A stretch of DNA of 41,660 bases from an uncultured Alphaproteobacteria bacterium (GCA_949297665.1 CASFTO010000035.1:1-41660), one strand, 5' to 3'. Positions 27,314 through 36,674 are shown, counted from the stretch's first letter. Made by a program: numbers and translations. Notes: a model not told the origin generated them from the sequence alone.

Positions 27314-28312
27314 ATGTCAAAAAAGATTATAAGTATAGTTATTTCCGCCTATAATGAAGAAAGTAATATTGCAGAATTATATAAAGAACTAAATATCAAT
27401 ACCAAACAAAATAAAGATATCGGACCAAAATATCAATTTGAATATGTTTTTGTGAACGATGGCTCGAATGATGATACGTTAAGAAAGCTAAAACAACAGC
27501 AAAAGCAAGATAGCGATATAAGAATAGTGAGTCTAAAAAGGAATTTTGGGCATGAAATAGCAATGACAGCCGGAATGGATCACGCACTCGGTGATGCTGT
27601 TATTTTTATGGATGCGGATTTACAACATCCACCTGCATATATTCCTAAAATGGTTGATTTATGGGCGTCCGGTGCGGAAATTGTATTAAGTCACCGAACA
27701 GAAAATTTAGATACAAGTTATATATATAAATTTAGCGCATTGTTGTTTTATAAAATCTTGAATTGGTTATCTGATACTAAAATTCCCGCCAAAAGTCCGG
27801 ACTTTCGCTTGTTAGACAGACGATACGTCGATTTCCTGAAAGGCTTCAATGAGCATGATAGATTATTTAGAGGTTTATTGAGTTGGATAATGCCGACAGA
27901 TAAGGTAAAAACGATAGATTTTGTTGCTCCAAAGCGTTTTAGCGGTAAATCGAAATACAATGTATTTAAAAGTTTTACCTTGGCAATAGATAGTATTATT
28001 CAATTCTCGGTCAGACCTCTTCGTTTAGCAACATATTTAGGGCTTTTAGGTGCTTTTGTCTCTATAATATTAGGTGCGTATGTAATAATTGAATATTACA
28101 TAATTCAACATCGAACCCCTGGATATGCAACAATAATGGTCACTATGTCGTTTTTAGGGTCTGTTATTTTATTGGCATTAGGAATTATAGGTGAATATAT
28201 CGGTAAGATACATATGGAAGTAAAAAAGCGCCCACTATATATGGCAGATTACATAGTTTCTCCATCTGAAACATTGTATTTAAATGGAAGACGCAAAAGA
28301 AGAAAGACGTGA
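27314..28312 (+). CDS. Polyprenyl-phosphate glycosyltransferase (GT2, DPM1/GtrB/ArnC type)
   Basis: Transfers a sugar from a nucleotide donor to undecaprenyl phosphate on the cytoplasmic side. The 332-residue product has the GT2 fold (SIVISAYNEESNI; FVNDGSNDDT) with the metal motif MDADLQHPP near residue 100, and two C-terminal membrane helices (about 232-255 and 268-292), as in GtrB and FlmF. The ribosome site GAGGGAG lies in the end of the preceding gene and only one base separates them. Confidence 0.88.
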   Translation: MSKKIISIVISAYNEESNIAELYKELNINTKQNKDIGPKYQFEYVFVNDGSNDDTLRKLKQQQKQDSDIRIVSLKRNFGHEIAMTAGMDHALGDAVIFMDADLQHPPAYIPKMVDLWASGAEIVLSHRTENLDTSYIYKFSALLFYKILNWLSDTKIPAKSPDFRLLDRRYVDFLKGFNEHDRLFRGLLSWIMPTDKVKTIDFVAPKRFSGKSKYNVFKSFTLAIDSIIQFSVRPLRLATYLGLLGAFVSIILGAYVIIEYYIIQHRTPGYATIMVTMSFLGSVILLALGIIGEYIGKIHMEVKKRPLYMADYIVSPSETLYLNGRRKRRKT

Positions 28313-28313
28313 T

Positions 28314-29150
28314 ATGAAAAAAATTTATATAAATGCAGATGATTTTGGCTTTAGCCACGGTATAAATTTAGCAATATTCAAAGGGTGTCATGAAGGAATA
28401 ATAAATTCGACCAGTATTATGATGAATCAAGCCGGTACAGATGAGGCTATATTATTAAGTAAAAAAATGAGAAATATAGATATAGGACTGCATATAAATT
28501 TAACGAATGGATATCCCGTAAATGCGCAATCCAAAGTTCGAAATCTTGTGGATAAAGAGGGAAAGTTTTGTTGTGGATTTATAAAACTTATGTTTAGAAC
28601 GATGTATTTAAAGGAGATAAGGTTCCAAATATGGCGAGAAATAGAGGCTCAGATTAAAGCGGCGATAAGAAGCAATATCGTGCTATCTCATATTGATGGT
28701 CATCGACATATTCAAATGATACCACTCATATATAAAATCACCACAAGACTGCAAAAAAAATATACAATAGGCAGATTAAGGATAATTAACGAAAGTATCT
28801 TGCAAACATGGAAAGACCAACAAGAGATTGGTGGTATAAGAAATGGGGGGATTATCAAATATTTTGTACTGACATTTTTGCGATTATTAACGCGAGCAAA
28901 ATCAAATATTTACTTTTTCAGCATCATCTACACGGGTAAAATGAGTTCTAAAGTTTTAAAAAAGGTCAGAATTCCCAATGGATACAATGGAATTGAAATA
29001 ATGGTGCATCCAGGGCTACCGGATGTTGATAAACAAAATATAAGTAGTTTTTCGGATAAGAATATAATATCAAAAACAAGAGAAACAGAATTTTTAGCAA
29101 TTTTAGATAAGAATTGCATAAAGGATATGGGAAATGATAAAGGTCTATAA
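28314..29150 (+). CDS. YdjC/ChbG-family deacetylase (NaxD-like)
   Basis: Carbohydrate deacetylase of the YdjC family, zinc or other metal dependent. ATG 28314 (MKKIYINADDFGFSHG) lies one base after the preceding stop; the longer frame from 28284 would overlap it. Metal and catalytic motifs are NADDFG (Asp9, Asp10), GLHINLT (His60) and SHIDGHRHIQ (His126, Asp128, His130, His132). The 278-residue length is normal. In Francisella NaxD and Bordetella LgmC, members of this family deacetylate an Und-P-linked N-acetylhexosamine, which fits the GT2 and GT-C neighbours. Other YdjC proteins act on chitobiose or hopanoids. Confidence 0.82.
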   Translation: MKKIYINADDFGFSHGINLAIFKGCHEGIINSTSIMMNQAGTDEAILLSKKMRNIDIGLHINLTNGYPVNAQSKVRNLVDKEGKFCCGFIKLMFRTMYLKEIRFQIWREIEAQIKAAIRSNIVLSHIDGHRHIQMIPLIYKITTRLQKKYTIGRLRIINESILQTWKDQQEIGGIRNGGIIKYFVLTFLRLLTRAKSNIYFFSIIYTGKMSSKVLKKVRIPNGYNGIEIMVHPGLPDVDKQNISSFSDKNIISKTRETEFLAILDKNCIKDMGNDKGL

Positions 29151-29622
29151 GTATCTCGAAAATATATGGTTTAGAATAAACCAAAAAATACGATTTTTGT
29201 TAGTTGGAGGATTTAATACAACAACATCCTTTATTCTATATTACCTTTTTTTATACCTAACTCAAGGCCGCGAACAAATATCGTTGCTTCTGATGAACAT
29301 CATCAATATCAACATATCCGTAATAACAATGCGATACTACGTCTTTCAAAGCCACGGTAATTTTAAACAAGAATATGTAAAAGCCTTTTCATCATATATA
29401 GTGCTGTATTTTATCAATACCGGATTACTGGCATTTTTTGTTAAAATTATACACATAAAAGAAAATTTACCGACACAAAGCATACTTCAGGAGGTACCCA
29501 ATTTAAATAAAGCGATAGCCCAATTGTGCTGCATTACTATAATTACAATTTTAACATTTTTCGTTCATAAATATTTTTCTTTTCGCCAAAAAGACAATGC
29601 AAATAAGGATATGAAGAATTAA
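29134..29622 (+). CDS. GtrA-family membrane protein (putative Und-P-sugar flippase)
   Basis: A 162-residue protein with four membrane helices of the GtrA/DPMS family, thought to help flip polyprenyl-phosphate sugars. Typical signs are IRFLLVGGFNTTTSFILYYLF near the N-terminus and a C-terminal FFVHKYFSFRQK ending. It overlaps the deacetylase gene by 17 bases, and its stop overlaps the end of the convergent uvrD by 4 bases. Last gene of the glycan unit. Confidence 0.8.
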   Translation: MIKVYKYLENIWFRINQKIRFLLVGGFNTTTSFILYYLFLYLTQGREQISLLLMNIININISVITMRYYVFQSHGNFKQEYVKAFSSYIVLYFINTGLLAFFVKIIHIKENLPTQSILQEVPNLNKAIAQLCCITIITILTFFVHKYFSFRQKDNANKDMKN

Positions 29623-32009
29623 AGAATTTCCAAAAAACTTTTCATGATTTTCTTTTTACCGAAATTCTCAAAAAATACTTCACATTTATTGCCGTCGACA
29701 TTAACAATTTTACCGTCACCGAAAGTTGTGTGACGAACTTTTCGCCCTACAAGCGGAGAAACTTTTTTTGTTTGATAAAAATAATCATTCTTATAGTTTG
29801 CCTTATAGGAATTAGTTTCATTATATTCATCATAAGCAGCGCTTTCATAACTATCAAAGAAACCATGTTTTTCTTTTTTAGAGTAGGAGGACGCGTAATT
29901 ATCGGAATAAGAAGAACGATAACCGTCAGAATATTTATGAGAATCATAAGAAAAAGAATTGTCTGAACTTGTTTTAGTCTTGGAAACAGCTCCATAACCT
30001 GTGTTATTAATCAGTTCAATACAAACAGGCGGTAATTCGTTTAAGAAACGAGAAGGTAAATTATTTTGCCATTGTCCGTATAATTTACGATTAAAAGCCA
30101 TAGTTATGTATAAAAGTTTTTTAGCACGCGTAATGGCAACATAAGCTAAGCGTCGTTCTTCTTCAATCCCCCCATCATCACCGTCTAAACATTTTTGATG
30201 AGGAAATAAACCCTCTTCCCATCCCGGTAAAAAGACTGCATCAAATTCGAGTCCTTTGGCAGCATGCAATGTGGAAATAATGATTTTATTGGAATTATCA
30301 CCATATTCATTATCAATAACCAGACTTACATGTTCTAAGAAATCAGAAAGGCTCGGATAATTTTCCGCATCACTCATAACATTAATAAGTTCTTTGATGT
30401 TTTCGATTCTTCCGGGTGCTTCGACGGATTTATCTTGTTCAAGCATAGAAAAATAACCGGATTCGTCAGCGACTTGTTCGGCAAAATCACTTAAGGAAAC
30501 GGCAGGTAAAATTCGGCGCCATTCGTTAAGATGAGATACAAAAGATTCGAGCGCGTGAAGTGTTTTACCTGAAAAAACACCTTCTTTCATCAATTCAACC
30601 ATAGCCTGATATAGCGAACAATCTTGAATTTTGGCTCTTTCACGAAACTTATCAACTGTTTTTTCACCAATACCACGCGCCGGTTTGTTAATAATACGTT
30701 CAAAAGCCAAGTCATCGCTCGGTTGTAAAATAAGACGAAAATAAGCTAATAAATCCCTGATTTCGGCGCGTTCGTAGAATTTTAAGCCTCCGACAACTTT
30801 ATAAGGGAGAGATTCTTTAATAAAACTTTCTTCAAAAGCCCGTGTTTGAGAAGCCGTTCTGACTAAAACAGCCATTTCATCGTATGCAATTCCTTTATAT
30901 TTCAAGCGTTGAACTTCTTGTGTAATATATTTAGCTTCATCATCCCCGCTGTAAGTACTGACAACTTTAACTTTTTCGTTAGCGCATTCGGAAACCGGAC
31001 TATGTTCAGCAACTTTTAAGGTTTTGCCCAAACGTTTTGTGTTATGACTGATAACAGCGGAAGCCGCATTAAGAATATTAGCGACAGAGCGATAGTTTCT
31101 CTCTAAGCGGATAGTGACCGCTTCAGGAAAATCTTCTGTGAATTTCAAAATATTTTCGATTTCGGCGCCTCGCCAAGAATAGATTGATTGATCATCATCT
31201 CCGACGCAACAAATATTACGATGCAACTGAGAAAGTAAACGTAACAGTAAATATTGTGTAACGTTTGTGTCTTGATATTCATCGACCATAATATATTTAA
31301 AACGTTGCTGATATTCCTGAAGAAGGGATTGATTTTTTAAGAGTAAATCCAACACATACAAAAGAATATCACCAAAATCAACGCAATTCATCTCAACAAG
31401 TTTTTTTTGATATTCTTTATAAATGAACACGGTGAGGTTACTTTTACAATCGTTGGCTATTTTTTCAATAGTGTATCCTTTATCCTTAAAGCGAGAAATT
31501 TTCTCCAAGACCGCCTGTGGGGGATATTGTTTTTCGTCAATAGAATTTTCTTGTAAAACTTTTTTTATAACACGTTTTTGATCATCCTCACCTAAAATAG
31601 TGAAATTAGCTTTCAAACCGACAAGTTCGGGATATTTGCGTAAGATCTTAACACAAATACTATGAAAAGTTCCGAGCCAAACCGAATTAACGGCATCCCC
31701 AATAAAACTTCTGACACGTTCTTTCATCTCGTTAGCGGCACGATTTGTGAAAGTAACGACCAAACAATTCCAAGGATAGGCAAAATTGTTTTGTAAAATA
31801 TAAGCGAGGCGCGTAGTTAAAACTTTTGTTTTACCGGTACCGGCGCCGGCTAAAACCAACAAAGGTCCTTCAGTTTTTTGAACAGCTTGCAATTGCTCTG
31901 GATTTAAATTGTTCAAAAACGTACAAGCAGGTGCCAGTGCGCTAATATTATCATATGTGGCAGGCTGAGAACTGTCATCACTTTCGTCAAAATCAAAAAT
32001 GTTACTCAT
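29619..32009 (-). CDS. uvrD: UvrD/PcrA-type DNA helicase
   Basis: Superfamily 1A 3'-5' helicase for nucleotide excision and mismatch repair and replication restart. The 796-residue protein has Walker A AGAGTGKT (54-61), the DEYQDTN helicase motif II near 243, GDDDQSIYSWRGA, and motif VI VAITRAKK. A Ser/Tyr/Lys-rich linker (about 675-740) leads to a C-terminal Tudor-like domain (GRKVRHTTFGDGKIV), as in PcrA. It has only a weak ribosome site. Assigned to the UvrD/PcrA group; Rep is less likely given the C-terminal domain. Confidence 0.93.
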   Translation of the reverse strand: MSNIFDFDESDDSSQPATYDNISALAPACTFLNNLNPEQLQAVQKTEGPLLVLAGAGTGKTKVLTTRLAYILQNNFAYPWNCLVVTFTNRAANEMKERVRSFIGDAVNSVWLGTFHSICVKILRKYPELVGLKANFTILGEDDQKRVIKKVLQENSIDEKQYPPQAVLEKISRFKDKGYTIEKIANDCKSNLTVFIYKEYQKKLVEMNCVDFGDILLYVLDLLLKNQSLLQEYQQRFKYIMVDEYQDTNVTQYLLLRLLSQLHRNICCVGDDDQSIYSWRGAEIENILKFTEDFPEAVTIRLERNYRSVANILNAASAVISHNTKRLGKTLKVAEHSPVSECANEKVKVVSTYSGDDEAKYITQEVQRLKYKGIAYDEMAVLVRTASQTRAFEESFIKESLPYKVVGGLKFYERAEIRDLLAYFRLILQPSDDLAFERIINKPARGIGEKTVDKFRERAKIQDCSLYQAMVELMKEGVFSGKTLHALESFVSHLNEWRRILPAVSLSDFAEQVADESGYFSMLEQDKSVEAPGRIENIKELINVMSDAENYPSLSDFLEHVSLVIDNEYGDNSNKIIISTLHAAKGLEFDAVFLPGWEEGLFPHQKCLDGDDGGIEEERRLAYVAITRAKKLLYITMAFNRKLYGQWQNNLPSRFLNELPPVCIELINNTGYGAVSKTKTSSDNSFSYDSHKYSDGYRSSYSDNYASSYSKKEKHGFFDSYESAAYDEYNETNSYKANYKNDYFYQTKKVSPLVGRKVRHTTFGDGKIVNVDGNKCEVFFENFGKKKIMKSFLEIL

Positions 32010-32128
32010 CTTGCAAAATTTCTTGTTTTTTGTTAATCAAAATCATATATAGAGAGTTATACAAGATAAATTTAGAATTAAAAGTTTTTTATGGTTTTTT
32101 AGAACAGAAATAAAACAGAGAGGGAATA

Positions 32129-33118
32129 ATGAGCGAAATTAGGGAGAAAATCGTCGCTTTACAAAATTATCTGGATAGTAGGATTGTTGGGCAACATGAG
32201 CTAGTAAAGAAACTTATTATAACAGTATTAGCCGACGGACATGCACTATTGGAAGGAGCTCCTGGGTTGGCAAAAACTAAAGCGATAAAAACTTTAGCGG
32301 ATTGTATACAAGCCCATTATAATCGTATTCAATTTACGCCGGATTTACTGCCTTCTGATATAACCGGAAGTGATATTTATGTAGCAGAAAAAGGGGAATT
32401 TGAATTTCGTAAAGGTCCTGTTTTTGCCAATCTTGTTTTAGCAGATGAAATTAACCGAGCACCGGCAAAAGTTCAATCGGCACTATTGGAAGCAATGGCT
32501 GAACGTCAAGTAAGTGTGGGAGGTAAACAATATGTGCTGCCGGCTTTGTTCATGGTCTTAGCGACGCAAAATCCAATAGAACAAGAAGGAACATATAATT
32601 TGCCGGAAGCTCAATTAGATCGTTTTTTGATGTATATAAAAATAGATCAGCCGGATTCGGAAACTGAACATAAAATATTGCGTTTGGTAAGAGCAGAACA
32701 AAAGGGTGAGCATGAAACTCAAACGGCGGAAAAAGAATTTTTTGGAAAAGTCGGTAAAATCAAAATAGAGGATGTTTTGGAAGCCAGAAAAACGGTGTTA
32801 TCGGTATATATGAACGATAATCTTGAAAATTATTTGGTGCAGTTAATAATGGCAACCAGACATCCTGAAAAATATGATACATCGTTAAAAGAAAAAATCC
32901 TCTATGGTGCAAGTCCTCGAGCAACAATAGCACTTGATAAATGTGCAAAAATAAACGCATGGTTGAAGGGGCGTGATTTCGTTATCCCTGAAGATATACA
33001 CGATGTTGTATATGATGTTTTAAGACATCGTATCATACTAAGTTTTGAGGCTCAAGCAGAAGGTTTGAGGAGCGATGATATTATCTCTGCTATTTTAAAA
33101 ATGGTTCCACTACCATAG
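32129..33118 (+). CDS. MoxR-family AAA+ ATPase
   Basis: Chaperone-like AAA+ ATPase of the MoxR/RavA group. The 329-residue product has Walker A EGAPGLAKTK (Lys49), Walker B LVLADEINRAPAK with the MoxR-specific Asn-Arg, and sensor 1 LATQNPIEQEGTYNLPEAQLDRF. The ribosome site is GAGGG. It precedes a DUF58 protein, the usual partner. Members of this family help metal insertion or stress-related maturation of protein complexes; the client here is unknown. Confidence 0.93.
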   Translation: MSEIREKIVALQNYLDSRIVGQHELVKKLIITVLADGHALLEGAPGLAKTKAIKTLADCIQAHYNRIQFTPDLLPSDITGSDIYVAEKGEFEFRKGPVFANLVLADEINRAPAKVQSALLEAMAERQVSVGGKQYVLPALFMVLATQNPIEQEGTYNLPEAQLDRFLMYIKIDQPDSETEHKILRLVRAEQKGEHETQTAEKEFFGKVGKIKIEDVLEARKTVLSVYMNDNLENYLVQLIMATRHPEKYDTSLKEKILYGASPRATIALDKCAKINAWLKGRDFVIPEDIHDVVYDVLRHRIILSFEAQAEGLRSDDIISAILKMVPLP

Positions 33119-33121
33119 GGT

Positions 33122-33146
33122 GGTGTATTTAAACGGTGTATTTAAA
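33122..33146 (+). repeat. Tandem 12-bp repeat at the DUF58 ribosome site
   Basis: GGTGTATTTAAA occurs at 33122-33133 and again at 33135-33146, one base apart, directly before and into the DUF58 start codon. Each copy carries a weak Shine-Dalgarno GGTG, so the ribosome site is duplicated. Confidence 0.85.
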
Positions 33147-34078
33147 TGTTTTTTAAGCGGGAAGAAATAAACAAGAGTAATATGCGCGGGCTGTGTGTCG
33201 GTGTTGATGAATTAATAGCACAACGCAAGTTTCTCCCATATATAAAACAACGCCATAATAATATAACTTCTTACCAAGCCGGTGATATTCGTTCAGCATT
33301 CAAAGGACGAGGTATGGAGTTAGAAGAAGTCAGAAGTTACGGATACGGGGATGATGTCCGGGATATAGATTGGCGTGTAACGGCGCGAAAAGGAGATACG
33401 TACACAAAAGTTTTTTCAGAAGAAAAGGACAGAGAAGTATATGTTGTTTTAGACGTGTCTCCGTATATGCTTTTTGGAACAAAGAATGAGCTTAAATCTG
33501 TATCGGCGGCAAAACTGACAGCTTTGCTTGGGTGGCAAAGTTTAGCAAACAAAGACAGATTTGGGCTGATTTTATTTGATGGATACGAAACAAAAATGTT
33601 TAAACCACAAAACAATCAAAAAAATCTGATGGCAATTTTTAATGCAATATCCGAAACAAGTTCCGCAATATTATCCTATAGATACAATCCGAATAAATTA
33701 AAAGATTTATCCGAAACGTTAAGACTCTTACAATACAGAACCAAAGGAAAAGCGATGATTTTTGTTATAAGCGATTATAACAATATAAGTGACACGGCTA
33801 AAAGAACACTTGTTGCCTTAAGTCGCCGCTCTCAGCTGTATTGTATACATGTATATGACATAATAGAAGAATATGCGCCGGCAGATGGTCGATATATGGC
33901 GGAGTACGGAGGAGAAAAAGTAACTTTTGAAACATTCTCAAATGGATTTAAAGATACTTATTATCAGCATTTTTTGCAAAAAAGAAAAGATATGGAAAAC
34001 TTTTGTAAAAGAATAAAGAGCAGTTACTTAGGTATAAGGACGGATCGCCCTTTATATAAACAGTTAAAAATTATATAG
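33146..34078 (+). CDS. DUF58 domain protein
   Basis: Partner of MoxR ATPases. The 310-residue protein has the DUF58 block SYGYGDDVRDIDWRVTARKGDTYTKVF (about 73-98) followed by a vWA-like fold (VVLDVSPYMLFGT, a partial MIDAS with DxS). It is soluble, without membrane helices. The further genes usual in such operons (DUF4381, BatA/BatB vWA proteins) are missing; a glycosyltransferase follows after 70 bases. Confidence 0.9.
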   Translation: MFFKREEINKSNMRGLCVGVDELIAQRKFLPYIKQRHNNITSYQAGDIRSAFKGRGMELEEVRSYGYGDDVRDIDWRVTARKGDTYTKVFSEEKDREVYVVLDVSPYMLFGTKNELKSVSAAKLTALLGWQSLANKDRFGLILFDGYETKMFKPQNNQKNLMAIFNAISETSSAILSYRYNPNKLKDLSETLRLLQYRTKGKAMIFVISDYNNISDTAKRTLVALSRRSQLYCIHVYDIIEEYAPADGRYMAEYGGEKVTFETFSNGFKDTYYQHFLQKRKDMENFCKRIKSSYLGIRTDRPLYKQLKII

Positions 34079-34148
34079 TTAAAGTAGCTTGCAATCAATC
34101 TTTTATAAGTTAGACTGATAAAAAGAAACGATTATAGGATATTTTTAG

Positions 34149-35213
34149 ATGACAGAACTAAAGGCTAAATTTTTTTACGGATGCGCGGCAATTATAGTTT
34201 TAATAATGCTGGGAATTGTCAAAATGCAACAGATAACATTAAGTGTGATAGTTCCGGTATATAATTCAGAAAAATATTTAGCCAGATGTTTAGGTAGCAT
34301 CGTCAATCAAGATGGTAAGTTTGAAATAATTGCGATTAACGATGGATCGACAGATAAGAGTCTGAAGATACTTCAAGAATATGCAAAAAAATATTCTAAT
34401 ATAAAGATAGTTAATCAAAGCAATCAAGGAGTATCTGCAAGCAGAAATAAAGGGATAGATGAAGCTAACGGGAAGTATATAATATTTGTGGATAGTGATG
34501 ACTGGCTGGAAGAAGATGCTTTTGAACGAATTGAAAGGACGCTAAAAAATGATTCTCCGGATATTTTACTGACGGCATACTATGATGTGTACGATAGAGA
34601 ATGGGTAAAAAATATTAAAGGAGAAGAATTTGCGAAACAAGAGCAAAAAGAAGCAAAATTCCCAATATCAAAATTAGAAAATCTATCATTATTTTCTCCA
34701 TTCTACGGCAAAGATGCACACAGTGATTTATATTATTCCGGAACCGGTGTAAGAGGGCAGGTTTTTCGCAAAGATTTCATAAAAGAACATAGTTTTAAAT
34801 TTCCGTTAGGAATAAATTGCGGAGAGGATGATGTTTTTGTATATCGTTCTTTTTTAGCTAATCCCCTAATATCTATCATAAAAACACCTATATACAATTA
34901 TCGCAACAGAACAGATAGTCTGGCAAAATCACAAAGAGTAATTAGTGAAAATCGTAAAGGATTAGCAATACTTCAACAGACAAAAGAATTCAAAACAGCA
35001 AAACGTAGAATACAAATGTTAGTCAATGATGCATGGCTATCGTGGACTATTTTAGGGATAAGCAATATTATACGCCAAGGAGTAAATCCGGAGCAAGCGA
35101 TGGAAGAAGCGTATAAAGCATATAACACCTTTTCCCAGTATAACACAGAAGAAAGAAAGTCTTGTCGTAATTTGAGAAAACTAAGAAATATTTTATTTTA
35201 CAATAAAAGCTGA
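34149..35213 (+). CDS. Family 2 glycosyltransferase with N-terminal membrane helix
   Basis: The 354-residue protein has a GT-A domain beginning at residue 30 (SVIVPVYNSEKYLARCLGSI), with INDGSTDKS and the metal motif FVDSDDWLEED. CGEDDVFVYR (about 218-227) supplies the catalytic acidic residues. It resembles polysaccharide or LPS-core transferases. Residues 1-25 form a hydrophobic helix (FFYGCAAIIVLIMLGIV) not usual in this family. The start at 34149 has an AGGAT ribosome site; ATG 34224 would remove the helix but has a poor site. Donor and acceptor are unknown. It ends exactly where the convergent murA ends. Confidence 0.82.
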   Translation: MTELKAKFFYGCAAIIVLIMLGIVKMQQITLSVIVPVYNSEKYLARCLGSIVNQDGKFEIIAINDGSTDKSLKILQEYAKKYSNIKIVNQSNQGVSASRNKGIDEANGKYIIFVDSDDWLEEDAFERIERTLKNDSPDILLTAYYDVYDREWVKNIKGEEFAKQEQKEAKFPISKLENLSLFSPFYGKDAHSDLYYSGTGVRGQVFRKDFIKEHSFKFPLGINCGEDDVFVYRSFLANPLISIIKTPIYNYRNRTDSLAKSQRVISENRKGLAILQQTKEFKTAKRRIQMLVNDAWLSWTILGISNIIRQGVNPEQAMEEAYKAYNTFSQYNTEERKSCRNLRKLRNILFYNKS

Positions 35214-36506
35214 TTAATCGCTTTCCTTAATGCGTTCAATATCAGCACCGACAGCTTTAAGTTTTTCCTCAAGTTTTTCATACCCTCTGTCCAAATGATA
35301 AACACGATTAACGATTGTTTCCCCTTCAGCTGCAAGACCTGCCAGAATAAGAGCGAAAGAAGCTCTTAAATCGGTAGCCATAACCGGTGCTCCTGAAAGT
35401 TTTTTAACGCCGCGAACAATGGCAGAAGCATGTCCGTGGATATTAATATTTGCCCCCATGCGACATAATTCCGGAACATGCATAAAACGATTTTCCCAAA
35501 TACTTTCGGTAACTAACGAGGCCCCCTCGGCAACAGTCATCAGCGCCATAAATTGAGCCTGTAAATCTGTAGGAAAGCCAGGGTAATAATCTGTATAAAT
35601 ATCTTCTCCGACAATAGTTTTATTGACAGCATCAACTATTATGGAATTATCATCAACAGAAACATCAACACCCATTTTTTCCAACACGCGTATAGGTTGC
35701 TGTAAAAAATCTGCACAAGCATTAACTAATTCGATTTTTCCATGAGTAATAGCAGCGGCAATAGCATAAGAACCGGCCTCAATTCTATCTGAGATAACGG
35801 AGATTTCAGCTGTATGAAGTTTTTCGACACCTTCAATAGTTAAAATAGAAGTATTTTTTCCTTCAATTTTAGCTCCCATGGCATTAAGTAAATCAATAAG
35901 ATTAGCGATTTCCGGTTCTTTTGCGGCATTTTCAATTTTAGTAATTCCGGAAGCGAGAGAGGCAGCCATAAGAATATTACAAGTAGCCCCGACAGATGCT
36001 TTACTGAATATAATATGAGCGCCGGTAAGACCATTTGGAGCATCAGCAATGACATAACCATTTTTAATTTCAATTTTAGCTCCCATTTGTTCAAGAGAGG
36101 ATAAATGGATATCAATCGGTCTTGCTCCGATAGCGCAACCTCCCGGCAGTGAAAATTCGACATGTCTGAAACGCGCTAACAATGGACCAAGAACATAATA
36201 GGAAGCTCTCATTTTTCTAACAAAATCATAAGGAGCAACAAGATTTGTAATTTGATTAGCTTGATAAGTATATGTTGTAGACTGATGCTGTTCAAAGATT
36301 TCTTGTTTTTCAGAAATATTCAACCCCAAATATTTAAGAAGCCCATTAAGAAACGTTATATCAGAAAGCTGAGGAACGTTTTTAATGGTAACAAGTTCGT
36401 CGGTAAGAAGAGATGCGCAAATAAGAGGAAGGGCAGCGTTTTTTGCTCCACTGATACAAATTTTACCATAAAGTGTATTTCCGCCGATAATTTTAATTTT
36501 ATCCAT
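35214..36506 (-). CDS. murA: UDP-N-acetylglucosamine 1-carboxyvinyltransferase MurA
   Basis: First committed step of peptidoglycan synthesis, adding enolpyruvate from PEP to UDP-GlcNAc. The 430-residue product has the SGAKNAALP N-terminus and the loop LPGGCAIGARPIDIH with the catalytic Cys124, so the target cysteine of fosfomycin is intact. DLRASFALILAGLAAEG near the C-terminus is also conserved. It follows a 45-residue gene by 30 bases and has an AGGAACC ribosome site. Confidence 0.97.
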   Translation of the reverse strand: MDKIKIIGGNTLYGKICISGAKNAALPLICASLLTDELVTIKNVPQLSDITFLNGLLKYLGLNISEKQEIFEQHQSTTYTYQANQITNLVAPYDFVRKMRASYYVLGPLLARFRHVEFSLPGGCAIGARPIDIHLSSLEQMGAKIEIKNGYVIADAPNGLTGAHIIFSKASVGATCNILMAASLASGITKIENAAKEPEIANLIDLLNAMGAKIEGKNTSILTIEGVEKLHTAEISVISDRIEAGSYAIAAAITHGKIELVNACADFLQQPIRVLEKMGVDVSVDDNSIIVDAVNKTIVGEDIYTDYYPGFPTDLQAQFMALMTVAEGASLVTESIWENRFMHVPELCRMGANINIHGHASAIVRGVKKLSGAPVMATDLRASFALILAGLAAEGETIVNRVYHLDRGYEKLEEKLKAVGADIERIKESD

Positions 36507-36536
36507 AACAAAGGTTCCTATTCAATATATGAATTT

Positions 36537-36674
36537 TTAATTTTTTTCACGATTAGACTTTTGAAGTTTTAATTCTTCCTCTTGTTTCTTTCTTTTTTCC
36601 AAATTTTTTTTAAGGGCTTTGGCTTCTTTTTCGAAACGAGTATTTTTAGATTCTGATACAACAACTTTTTTCAT
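36537..36674 (-). CDS. Small charged protein, 45 residues
   Basis: Unrecognised. Begins MKKVVVSESKNTRFEKEAK and is almost entirely Lys, Glu, Arg, Gln and Leu, predicted as one amphipathic helix or coiled coil. The AAGGA ribosome site is well placed 8 bases before ATG 36674, and the gene lies just before murA in the same direction, which supports its being real. No function is proposed. Confidence 0.6.
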   Translation of the reverse strand: MKKVVVSESKNTRFEKEAKALKKNLEKRKKQEEELKLQKSNREKN

